Notes under the pieces: model-generated
Database searches by the model: none
What the model saw: only the letters and a program-made list of their open reading frames with translations
Told to the model about the DNA's origin: nothing
In this document: positions 32,156 through 38,837 of the stretch, piece after piece
How the letters are laid out: each line of letters opens with the position of its first letter
How positions within the stretch are numbered: position 1 is the first letter of the stretch
Assembly: GCA_964522015.1 (NCBI GenBank)
Contig: CAZFST010000035.1
Location: forward strand, 1 to 38,837
From: QQWI01 sp964522015
Lineage (GTDB): Bacteria; Bacillota; Clostridia; Peptostreptococcales; Acidaminobacteraceae
DNA: 38,837 bases
Direction: 5' to 3'
Program-made: the position numbers and the translations under genes

Positions 32156-32926
32156 TTACATACCCATAATGTGGTAACCACAGTCAACGTGAATACACTC
32201 ACCTGTGACACCGCTTGATAATTCAGATACCATATAGAGAGCCGTGTTTGAAATATCTTCGTGGGTGACCATTCTGCCAAGAGGTGCTCTAGCCACATAA
32301 GCATCTCTCATTTCAAGTAAACCAGACACACCCTTAGCTGCCAATGTTTTGATTGGTCCAGCCGATAAGGCATTGATTCTATGGCCGTGTTTGCCTAAAT
32401 CTCTCGCAAGGTACTTAACGCTACATTCAAGGGCTGCTTTTGCAACACCCATTACATTGTAGCTATTGACAACCCGCTCGCCTCCTAAATAGGACAAGGT
32501 TACAAAGGATGCATTCTCGTTAAGATAAGGGAGGGCTTGTTTGGTCACAGCCACCAGTGAATAGGCACTGATTTCCTGTGCCATTAAATAGCCATCTCTT
32601 GAAGTATCATAGTACATCCCTTCAAGCTCTTCTTTTTTAGCATGGGCTATACTGTGGACAACACTGTCGATTTTCCCAAGCTTCTCACCAATTTCCTCAA
32701 ATGCACGGGCAATGGCTTCATCATTGGTGACGTCACAAGAAATCAAAATAGCACCCTCAAATGATTCTTCCACCATGAGTTTATTGAGGTTCCGTTCACT
32801 GGCATCCCCATAATAAGTGAAAACAATCCGCGCACCGTTATCTCTTAATTTACACGCAATACCCCAAGCAATTGACCATTTATTAGCAACACCCATTACC
32901 ACTACATTTTTATTTGTCATTAACAT
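32156..32926 (-). CDS. fabI: Enoyl-[acyl-carrier-protein] reductase (NADH)
   Basis: A 256-residue short-chain dehydrogenase that makes the last reduction of each fatty acid elongation cycle. The cofactor region is GVANKWSIAWGIACKL (residues 12-27), close to the family's usual GVANNRSIAWGIA. The catalytic residues Tyr146, Tyr156 and Lys163 (SYNVMGVAK) sit at the canonical spacing and even at the E. coli numbering. GGAGG is 9 bases before the ATG at 32926; a second ATG two codons later is possible. It stands alone without other fab genes. A FapR-like operator overlaps its promoter. Confidence 0.95.
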   Translation of the reverse strand: MLMTNKNVVVMGVANKWSIAWGIACKLRDNGARIVFTYYGDASERNLNKLMVEESFEGAILISCDVTNDEAIARAFEEIGEKLGKIDSVVHSIAHAKKEELEGMYYDTSRDGYLMAQEISAYSLVAVTKQALPYLNENASFVTLSYLGGERVVNSYNVMGVAKAALECSVKYLARDLGKHGHRINALSAGPIKTLAAKGVSGLLEMRDAYVARAPLGRMVTHEDISNTALYMVSELSSGVTGECIHVDCGYHIMGM

Positions 32927-32954
32927 GATCGATTTCCTCCAACAGCACTTTTAG

Positions 32955-32971
32955 TTAGTACCTACTTCTAA
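32955..32971. promoter_or_regulatory. FapR-like operator upstream of fabI
   Basis: TTAGAAGTAGGTACTAA on the minus strand is an imperfect inverted repeat, and its right half GGTACTAA agrees with the FapR half-site as I recall it. It lies directly after TATAAT (32975-32980), where a repressor would block transcription. FapR controls lipid genes in Bacillus relatives and responds to malonyl-CoA. The consensus comes from memory. Confidence 0.52.
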
Positions 32972-33044
32972 TATATTATACTATATCAGAAAGCCTAAAA
33001 AGTCAAAGACAACCGAGACATTTTAAAAAAATCTTTATGGTTTT

Positions 33045-34826
33045 TTAGCACAGACTCTCAAATTCAGAAATCACCTCTGCGAAGACTTCCAGCGCAAGGT
33101 CAACAGTCTCTGGTTGTGTCATATCAACGCCAGCCAGCTTCAAAGCCTCTAGAGGATAAACTGAACCCCCTGCTTTTAAGAACTCAAAGTACCCCTCAAG
33201 GGCTCCTGGCTCCCCAGATAGAATCCGTTTTGAAATGGCCATGGCTGCAGAAAAACCAGTAGCGTATTTGTAAACATAAAATGCATTATAGAAATGCGGA
33301 ATACGCATCCATTCGTATTGAATAGCATCATCAAGGACCATGTCAGGGCCAAAATAGCGCTTGTTCAAATCCATGTATAGGGCATTTAGAGCATCCACAT
33401 TCATTGGTTGATCTTTCTCAAAAGAAGCGTGAACATCTCGTTCAAATTCTGCAAACATGGTCTGGCGGAAAACAGTCCCTTTAAATTGCTCCATAAAGTG
33501 ATTTAATAGGTACATCTTCTCTTGAGGATCAGTGGTGTTTTGAAGCATGTAACGCATCATAATGGCTTCGTTGACCGTAGAAGCCACTTCTGCTACAAAC
33601 ATAGAATACTCAGCGTTAGCAGGTGCTTGATGGAGCCGTGAGTAATGACTGTGCATTGAATGGCCTAGTTCGTGAGCCAGTGTAAAGACATCATTAAGAT
33701 TCTTTTGATAATTCAGCAAGATATAAGGTTTTGATCGGTAACTCCCCCAGGAGTATGCGCCTCCTCGCTTGCCTTCAGTTTCGTAGACATCAATCCACCG
33801 CTCTTCTTGGCACTTCACTAACAGATCTTGATACGCTTCACCTAATGGCTTCAGCCCTTCTGACACCATTTTATAGGCATCATCGTAAGGAATTTCTCGT
33901 TTCGCTTGGGATACCAGCGGGGCGTAGACATCATAAATATGAAGGTTTTCAACACCTAACATACGCTTTCTAAGGGCAACGTATCGGTGCATCACATGGG
34001 CATTGGCATTGACAGAGGCCACTAGATTATCATAAACAGCCGATGGGATTTTTTCTGCCTCAAGATACATATCTATGGCCGATTGGTAACCTCTGATTTT
34101 TGCATAAGCAACATCTTTTTTAACAGAGGCCCCGTAAGTGCCAGCAATGGTGTTTTTATGGGCTTCATAACTCTTAAAGAAATTTTCAAAAGCAGCCTTG
34201 CGGACATTTTGATCGGCATTTTCTAAAAATTTGATATAACCGCTTTTTGTTAATGGCTGAACTTCACCATTGGGAAGAGTTACGGATTCATAAGTCATAT
34301 CAGCGTTATCTAGCATCCCAAAAATTGATTGTGATGCACCAGTGACATCACTTAGCATAGCCATTAACTTCTCAGAGTCCGGCGATAGAACATGGGCTTG
34401 CAATCTTAACAAATCATCGATCATATGTTTATAATCTGCATAACGTGGGTCATTAGCGACAACTGACTTAAGGGTTTCAATCTCTAACCCCAGTAATGCA
34501 GGGGCAATAAACGAAGTGCTAGTCTGCGCTTCAACCATAATCGCCATAGCCCGTTCCATGCGAGTTTGGGACTCACCATCTTTCGTATTTTCATCCAACC
34601 TCATGTGAGCAAAACAAAAGATATCCATCACATCAAGATTGATGGCATCTTGGAGTTTTAGAACCCTTAAAACCACATCATCTTCTAGAGTCAAGGTTGC
34701 ATTAAATGCAGTCATTTCTTCAATCAAGCCTCTGACCTTCGCAATTCGTTCCGTAAATGATGCCTCTGTAAACATCTCTTCAATGGCCCACTTGTAACGC
34801 TCTTCTAATGTTAATCGATTTTCCAT
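33045..34826 (-). CDS. pepF: Oligoendopeptidase F
   Basis: A 593-residue zinc metallopeptidase of the M3 family that cuts short peptides in the cytoplasm. The zinc motif is HELGH (His385, Glu386, His389) within FTLAHELGHSMHSHYS, and a downstream Glu in MFVAEVASTVNEA supplies the third ligand. The N-terminal half is helical, as usual. Length is normal for PepF. AGGGAGG precedes the ATG by 4 bases. It lies between the threonine aldolase and fabI, with no sign of shared transcription beyond direction. Confidence 0.96.
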   Translation of the reverse strand: MENRLTLEERYKWAIEEMFTEASFTERIAKVRGLIEEMTAFNATLTLEDDVVLRVLKLQDAINLDVMDIFCFAHMRLDENTKDGESQTRMERAMAIMVEAQTSTSFIAPALLGLEIETLKSVVANDPRYADYKHMIDDLLRLQAHVLSPDSEKLMAMLSDVTGASQSIFGMLDNADMTYESVTLPNGEVQPLTKSGYIKFLENADQNVRKAAFENFFKSYEAHKNTIAGTYGASVKKDVAYAKIRGYQSAIDMYLEAEKIPSAVYDNLVASVNANAHVMHRYVALRKRMLGVENLHIYDVYAPLVSQAKREIPYDDAYKMVSEGLKPLGEAYQDLLVKCQEERWIDVYETEGKRGGAYSWGSYRSKPYILLNYQKNLNDVFTLAHELGHSMHSHYSRLHQAPANAEYSMFVAEVASTVNEAIMMRYMLQNTTDPQEKMYLLNHFMEQFKGTVFRQTMFAEFERDVHASFEKDQPMNVDALNALYMDLNKRYFGPDMVLDDAIQYEWMRIPHFYNAFYVYKYATGFSAAMAISKRILSGEPGALEGYFEFLKAGGSVYPLEALKLAGVDMTQPETVDLALEVFAEVISEFESLC

Positions 34827-34908
34827 AAAACCTCCCTAAAGTTTTGACAACCTCAACTTTATTTCCACAACTTAAGAACAATTAAATACAATTTCTCATT
34901 CCAACTCG

Positions 34909-34928
34909 ATTGGGTTAATTAACCCAAT
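34909..34928. other. 20-bp perfect palindrome at the ltaE stop codon
   Basis: ATTGGGTTAATTAACCCAAT is fully self-complementary and includes the ltaE stop codon (34919-34921). No U tract follows on the minus strand (CGAG), so it is not a classical terminator. It lies about 80 bases before pepF, so it could also be an operator. Confidence 0.6.
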
Positions 34929-35938
34929 AACAACTTCAAAGCCACTTCAAGTTTTTGAATGGACTCAACTGTAATCCAGTGGTGGGTTACAAATCTGTAG
35001 AGACCATCTTCCATGCCATTAACCAGAAAGCCATGTTCTTTTAAACCTTCTACAAATACCGCTTCTTTAATAACCGTTTCACTAAGCGAAAAAAACACCA
35101 TATTGATATCTCTTTGAGACCACTTCACATGGATGTCTTCAAATTTTGATAAGACATCAGCTAACAAACCAGCCAAGTGATGATCCCTTTCAAGATAAGC
35201 AGGCATTTCTTTTAATGCAATCAAACCAGCCGCTGCTAAGATGCCAGTTTGCCGCATACCACCGCCCATTAGTTTTCTGTTTTTCCTTGCCTTTTGAATG
35301 AACTGAGCATTGCCCAGTAGGATTGAACCCACAGGGGCACATAAACCCTTAGATAAGCAAACATTTAAAGTATCGCAGTGCTTGGCGATTTCATATGCAG
35401 GCACCCCTAAATGTGTGGCTGCATTAAAAATTCTAGCCCCATCTAAATGAACAGGAATATCATTTTCTTTGCCAATACCATGAATTTTCGCCATGTTTTC
35501 AATCGAAATCACGGCTCCACAACCATGGGCATTTTCAATACAAATCAATCCAGTGTCTGGATAATGGATATCAGCTTGTCGAATGGCTTTTTTAACAGAC
35601 TCTGGAGACATTTCACCATTATCAGAAGAAATTGTACGGAGTTGAACCCCAGCAATCACTGCCGCCGCCCCCACTTCGTGGACCATAATATGAGCATCCT
35701 CACCCAGTATCACCTCATCACCACGTTTTGTGTGGGTTAAGAGTGCCAGCTGATTTCCAAATGTTCCAGAAGGGACAAACAGCGCTGCTTCTTTACCAAA
35801 GATTTCTGCAGCGTAAGCTTCCAGTGCAATCGTCGTTAAGTCGTCCCCATAAACATCATCGCCAACAGGGGCATCAAACATAGCTTGTCTCATGGCATTT
35901 GTCGGTTGCGTCACAGTATCACTACGTAAATCAAACAT
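34919..35938 (-). CDS. ltaE: Low-specificity L-threonine aldolase
   Basis: A 339-residue PLP enzyme that cleaves L-threonine or L-allo-threonine to glycine and acetaldehyde. The N-terminus has DLRSDTVTQPTNAMRQAM and VGDDVYGDD, typical of the family. The PLP lysine is Lys197 in LSKGLCAPVGS. Length is usual. GAGG stands before the ATG. It is divergent to the glutamine synthetase gene, and the gap between them (35939-36300) carries two palindromes and two candidate promoters. Confidence 0.95.
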   Translation of the reverse strand: MFDLRSDTVTQPTNAMRQAMFDAPVGDDVYGDDLTTIALEAYAAEIFGKEAALFVPSGTFGNQLALLTHTKRGDEVILGEDAHIMVHEVGAAAVIAGVQLRTISSDNGEMSPESVKKAIRQADIHYPDTGLICIENAHGCGAVISIENMAKIHGIGKENDIPVHLDGARIFNAATHLGVPAYEIAKHCDTLNVCLSKGLCAPVGSILLGNAQFIQKARKNRKLMGGGMRQTGILAAAGLIALKEMPAYLERDHHLAGLLADVLSKFEDIHVKWSQRDINMVFFSLSETVIKEAVFVEGLKEHGFLVNGMEDGLYRFVTHHWITVESIQKLEVALKLLLG

Positions 35939-36094
35939 TTGACCACCTCTTATCTTTCAATAGTCGAAGCAATACTTCCATTGTCCTCGATTATCAGGAA
36001 ATTGTCGAGAGGAGATTTGAGAAAGAGACCTAGGAGCAACTACTTATAACTTACAAACAAAAGAAACGTTTTCCAATGACAATTCATCCGCATG

Positions 36095-36112
36095 GTTCGT
36101 AATATTACGAAC
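36095..36112. promoter_or_regulatory. 18-bp perfect palindrome between ltaE and the glutamine synthetase gene
   Basis: GTTCGTAATATTACGAAC reads the same on both strands. A further half-site TTCGTAAT lies at 36131-36138. This looks like an operator of an unknown regulator. It is not a GlnR/TnrA box (TGTNA-N7-TNACA). The distance to the glutamine synthetase promoter is about 120 bases and to ltaE about 160 bases. No further gene lies between 35939 and 36300. Confidence 0.7.
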
Positions 36113-36212
36113 ATTATTAAGTGTTTCGTTTTCGTAATGGTCAATTGCTTTATTTTCATGAATCGTATCTCTTTACAAATAAAAGTCAGACTTTATCTTG
36201 GAAAACGGTATC

Positions 36213-36224
36213 ATTGTATACAAT
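36213..36224. promoter_or_regulatory. GntR-type palindrome next to the glutamine synthetase promoter
   Basis: ATTGTATACAAT is a perfect 12-bp palindrome ending six bases before the -35 box. TTGTATACAA is the core of some GntR-family operators, such as that of B. subtilis GntR. The regulator is unknown. Confidence 0.5.
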
Positions 36225-36229
36225 CGCTC

Positions 36230-36258
36230 TTTACAAAGGGATTTTAGCACGTTATAAT
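36230..36258 (+). promoter_or_regulatory. Promoter of the glutamine synthetase gene
   Basis: TTTACA (36230-36235) and TATAAT (36253-36258) at a 17-base spacing. Transcription should begin near 36265, which means that the open frame upstream (from 36121) cannot be translated from this promoter. Confidence 0.82.
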
Positions 36259-36300
36259 GTCACTATTGATAAAATGCGCATACCCAACAGGAGGTTCTTG

Positions 36301-38211
36301 ATGAAAACCATGCTTTATACGTTGCATCCAAACCGTCAAACCAAAGAGTCAATACTCGAACAATTGGCCAACAACCCCAACATTAAGTTCGCCTCACTGG
36401 TTGCTGTAGATTTAGGCAATAACCATACAGATGAGAAAATTCCTATCGAAATTATTTTTGAAGATTACGATCAATTCATGGAAAAAGGTATCCAAACAGA
36501 CGGTTCAAGTGTTTACTTGCCTAAAATTGCAGAAATAAACAACGCAAAAGTTGATTTGATACCAGATATGACTGTTAAATGGATTGTCGATTATAATGAC
36601 GCTCATATAGACGAAGCAACACTTCTGCCAGTAGGGACCCTACTCATCCCAGCATTTTTGAAACACGAAGGAGTCTTTGTGGACTCCCGAGCTATTTTAA
36701 GAAAAGCCGTTGAATTCTTTTCGTCTGAAGCTAAGAGTCTGATCAACAATAGTGAACATGCCCGCGCAGCACTGGGCATTGCAGCTGACGATAGCATTGA
36801 AAGCATTGTTTTAACCACTGCAACCGAACTTGAGTTTTGGGTCAAAACCCCGGACTATACAACAGATATCGAAAAGTTATCCACTTCCCAATCTTTGAAG
36901 GAACAATATTGGAAGCGAACTGTCGGACCTGTTCGTACCGCTATGGAAAAATCCCTTCTCGCACTGAATCACTTTGAGTTTGAGGCTGAAATGGGCCATA
37001 AAGAAGTCGGTGGCGTGCCAGCCAGATTAAAGAGCGCCAATGACTTTTCACATGTCATGGAGCAGCTAGAAATAGACTGGAAATACAGCACACCACTCCA
37101 AACAGGTGATCACGAGCTATTCTCTCGTGACATCATCAATGATATCTTTGTCAAAGAGGGTTTAGAAGTTTCTTTCAGAGCAAAACCAATCGAAGGGGTT
37201 GCCGGCAGTGGCGAACATCACCACATCGGAGCAGCTGCCATCTTAAAAAGCGGTGGTTTTATCAACCTTTTCTCGCCACTGGATATGCGTGCGGATTACC
37301 TCAATCCAATTGGCTACGGCGCTTTAATGGGTGTACTCAAACACTACGAAGTCATTAACCCCTTCGTCACCTCAACCAACGACGCCTTTAATCGTTTAAA
37401 GCCTGGTTTTGAAGCACCTGTCTGTATTGTTGGCTCACTTGGCCATTCTGCGCAAGAGCCATCACGTAATAGAACCGTTCTTATCGGACTAGTAAGAGAT
37501 ATTGAAAATCCGAAAGCAACTCGTTTTGAACTCCGGGCACCAAATCCAACATCTAATACCTACCTCCTTACGGCCGCTTGCTACCAAAGTATGTTAGATG
37601 GTATCCGATACGCTCTGAACGCAAAAAAATCTGGCACTGAACTTTTAGCAGAACTTCGTAAGACCTCAGGTGAAAATGCTGACTACTTTGATAAAGACCG
37701 GGAATACACCAGCGAAGAAGATGTTTTTGAGCACTTCACCGCAGAAGAAAGGGACCAGCTCTTTTCTAAGCCACCAAGAAACGTGTTTGAAAACCTTGAA
37801 GGGTTTAGACATAATGCCCATAAATTGAATACACTGATGGCTGGTCAGGTCTTCAGACCAGAAATTTTACTCTCCTACGAAGCAACCCTACTTTCACAAT
37901 GGGTCACAGAACTACGCAATAGAATTCTAATGGAAAATATCGACATCGTACGTGGGGCAACACGGTTGCATAAATTTGATGACGAAAGCATCACCGATTA
38001 CGACGTTGTCCGTTGGGAGGCCATCAACGCCCTACGTAAAGAACTGATGAAAGATAGCTTAGCATCGCAAAGCATCTTCTCAGCAATACGGGTGGCAATT
38101 GATCAAATGGACTACCCTACCATTAGCGAATTGCAATTACAAATGGCTGAAAAGGTCAGCCAACTGAATGCACTTTATATCGCTTATAGACGTAACTTAT
38201 TCAATATTTAA
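36301..38211 (+). CDS. Glutamine synthetase, long form
   Basis: A 636-residue enzyme of the glutamine synthetase family, which joins ammonia to glutamate using ATP. The beta-grasp part has QTDGSSVYLPKIAE, similar to the GSI motif, and the catalytic barrel has GVAGSGEHHHIGAAA (about 300), FNRLKPGFEAPV (about 365), and RNRTVLIG followed by FELRAPNPTSNTYL. The C-terminal extension (about 440-636) is helical, which makes the protein longer than GSI; it may belong to a divergent clostridial branch. The class (GSI or GSIII) is not settled. The frame is open 60 codons upstream, but AGGAGG lies 6 bases before the ATG at 36301, after the promoter. Confidence 0.85.
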   Translation: MKTMLYTLHPNRQTKESILEQLANNPNIKFASLVAVDLGNNHTDEKIPIEIIFEDYDQFMEKGIQTDGSSVYLPKIAEINNAKVDLIPDMTVKWIVDYNDAHIDEATLLPVGTLLIPAFLKHEGVFVDSRAILRKAVEFFSSEAKSLINNSEHARAALGIAADDSIESIVLTTATELEFWVKTPDYTTDIEKLSTSQSLKEQYWKRTVGPVRTAMEKSLLALNHFEFEAEMGHKEVGGVPARLKSANDFSHVMEQLEIDWKYSTPLQTGDHELFSRDIINDIFVKEGLEVSFRAKPIEGVAGSGEHHHIGAAAILKSGGFINLFSPLDMRADYLNPIGYGALMGVLKHYEVINPFVTSTNDAFNRLKPGFEAPVCIVGSLGHSAQEPSRNRTVLIGLVRDIENPKATRFELRAPNPTSNTYLLTAACYQSMLDGIRYALNAKKSGTELLAELRKTSGENADYFDKDREYTSEEDVFEHFTAEERDQLFSKPPRNVFENLEGFRHNAHKLNTLMAGQVFRPEILLSYEATLLSQWVTELRNRILMENIDIVRGATRLHKFDDESITDYDVVRWEAINALRKELMKDSLASQSIFSAIRVAIDQMDYPTISELQLQMAEKVSQLNALYIAYRRNLFNI

Positions 38212-38307
38212 CCCTAATCCCTAACCTATACCGACACAAAATACCCATCAAAAAAAGGCGCCTATAACGGCAATGTCATTAAGTTAAGAAATCAAACCGT
38301 ATACCGC

Positions 38308-38348
38308 GAAGCAGGCATTCGTATTATGAATAGCCTGCTTCTTTTTTT
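38308..38348 (+). terminator. Terminator of the glutamine synthetase gene
   Basis: GAAGCAGGC (38308-38316) pairs with GCCTGCTTC (38333-38341), with an inner ATTC/GAAT stem, and seven Ts follow. It ends the plus-strand transcript before the insertion sequence. Confidence 0.93.
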
Positions 38349-38398
38349 GCATTTATTTATAAAAAAACCTTGACAAAGACGATGAAAAATGTGGCGAA

Positions 38399-38427
38399 GC
38401 CCTTTAAATATCTAATGTTTAGGGGGC
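38399..38427 (+). promoter_or_regulatory. Hairpin that covers the transposase ribosome binding site
   Basis: GCCCTTTAAA (38399-38408) pairs with TTTAGGGGGC (38418-38427) over ten positions, two of them G-U. The AGGGGG of the transposase ribosome binding site lies in the right arm. In a long transcript entering from outside, this would hide the site. Confidence 0.6.
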
Positions 38428-38433
38428 TATACT

Positions 38434-38837
38434 ATGAACAAATTTGCAAATGTTATAAAAAAGAAACTGGATAAAAGCATTGATGACCTGACGAAAATCG
38501 TGTACTTATTTTCAAATGATCCTGAGAAAGACTTTACAAGAAAAAGAGGTTTACCCATCAGAAAACTCGTTGAATTAATCATATCAATGGGCGCTGGAAC
38601 GCAGACGAAAGAGCTTTTAGAATATTTTAACTATCGAGAAAACACGCCTACATCCTCTGCATTTATTCAACAACGTAAGAAGCTGTTACCTGAAGCGTTT
38701 GGCTTTATTTTAACGGAGTTCGCAAATTCACTTACCCGTATTAAGAAATTTAAAGGCTACCGATTGCTTGCTGTCGATGGATCAAAAGTAAGCATCTATC
38801 GCAATTCTGTGGATTTTGACACACATGCTAACGCCAA
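38434..38837 (+). CDS. IS4-type DDE transposase, 5' part (cut by the window edge)
   Basis: The frame opens with ATG at 38434 and runs at least 134 codons without a stop to the window end. It starts MNKFANVIKKKLDK, continues with KRGLPIRKLVELIISMGAGT and TSSAFIQQRKKLLPEAF, and reaches LLAVDGSKVSIYRN, where the Asp is the first residue of the DDE triad as in IS4-like enzymes. The remainder lies off the window. AGGGGG stands 7 bases before the ATG. The left inverted repeat could not be identified because the right end is missing. Confidence 0.82.
   Translation, partial: MNKFANVIKKKLDKSIDDLTKIVYLFSNDPEKDFTRKRGLPIRKLVELIISMGAGTQTKELLEYFNYRENTPTSSAFIQQRKKLLPEAFGFILTEFANSLTRIKKFKGYRLLAVDGSKVSIYRNSVDFDTHANA
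38434..38837 (+). mobile_element. Insertion sequence of the IS4 type, left part
   Basis: The transposase gene, the preceding fold-back of its ribosome binding site and an adjoining TTGACA (38370-38375) point to the left end of an insertion sequence after the glutamine synthetase terminator. The true boundary lies somewhere between 38349 and 38433. The gene's opening codons are intact, so the element may be active, but this part is too short to tell. Confidence 0.65.

Noticed and set aside
36121..36300. Possible 60-residue N-terminal extension of the glutamine synthetase
   Set aside because: A strong promoter (36230-36258) and AGGAGG before 36301 lie inside this stretch, so it is untranslated control region.
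1..38837. CRISPR arrays, tRNA or rRNA genes, prophage genes
   Set aside because: No regularly spaced repeats, no structured tRNA-like segments and no phage genes were found anywhere.

Overview
The window looks like a chromosomal segment of a low-GC, anaerobic, Gram-positive bacterium of the class Clostridia; I do not assign a genus. Support: GGAGG-type ribosome binding sites throughout, intrinsic terminators after most transcription units, a split transketolase, an anaerobic ribonucleotide reductase relative, a CsaB/WecG secondary cell wall polysaccharide locus, and the acpS-alr-antitoxin-toxin gene order also known from Bacillus subtilis. Nearly everything is on the minus strand; the exceptions are a small HD-domain hydrolase, a glutamine synthetase and an IS4-type transposase cut by the right edge.

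Layout, left to right (minus-strand genes are transcribed right to left). 163-2622: Lon-family protease with its own terminator. 2765-10300: one tight operon for an acidic cell-surface polysaccharide, in transcription order flippase, UDP-sugar dehydrogenase, two GT4 glycosyltransferases, two tandem DUF4330-like membrane proteins, O-antigen-polymerase-type protein. 10433-12183: split transketolase. 12333-14681: small exported protein, CsaB pyruvyltransferase, WecG/TagA glycosyltransferase. 14753-17194: acpS, alr and a MazEF pair. 17408-18235: SleB-type cell wall hydrolase. 18394-19791: carboxyltransferase without a biotin domain. 20141-21619: an NrdD relative that stops before the glycyl-radical domain. 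21921-23963: a second, full-length transketolase. 24141-25159: SpoT-like HD protein and an SRPBCC protein, convergent and sharing a terminator. 25277-27272: psuK-psuG pseudouridine degradation. 27411-30236: MocR-type regulator, a newly recognised 6S RNA, and a nucleoid-associated protein. 30309-35938: RluA, an unrecognised protein, FabI with a FapR-like operator, PepF, threonine aldolase. 36301-38211: glutamine synthetase with a strong promoter and two palindromes. 38434-end: transposase.

How they fit together: the two polysaccharide units probably cooperate. WecC makes UDP-ManNAcA-type sugar, WecG and the GT4 enzymes build the lipid-linked repeat, Wzx flips it, the polymerase-type protein extends it, and CsaB adds pyruvate ketals of the kind bound by SLH-domain proteins. 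The DUF4330 pair and the small exported protein are the unexplained parts of this system.

The most unusual items are the NrdD-like protein without a radical domain, the DUF4330 pair in the polysaccharide operon, the 6S RNA next to a MocR gene, a 25-bp tandem repeat folded inside the transketolase terminator, a 39-bp in-frame duplication in the flippase, and several clean operator-like palindromes. No CRISPR array, tRNA or rRNA was seen. All functions are from reading the sequence; no database search was possible.
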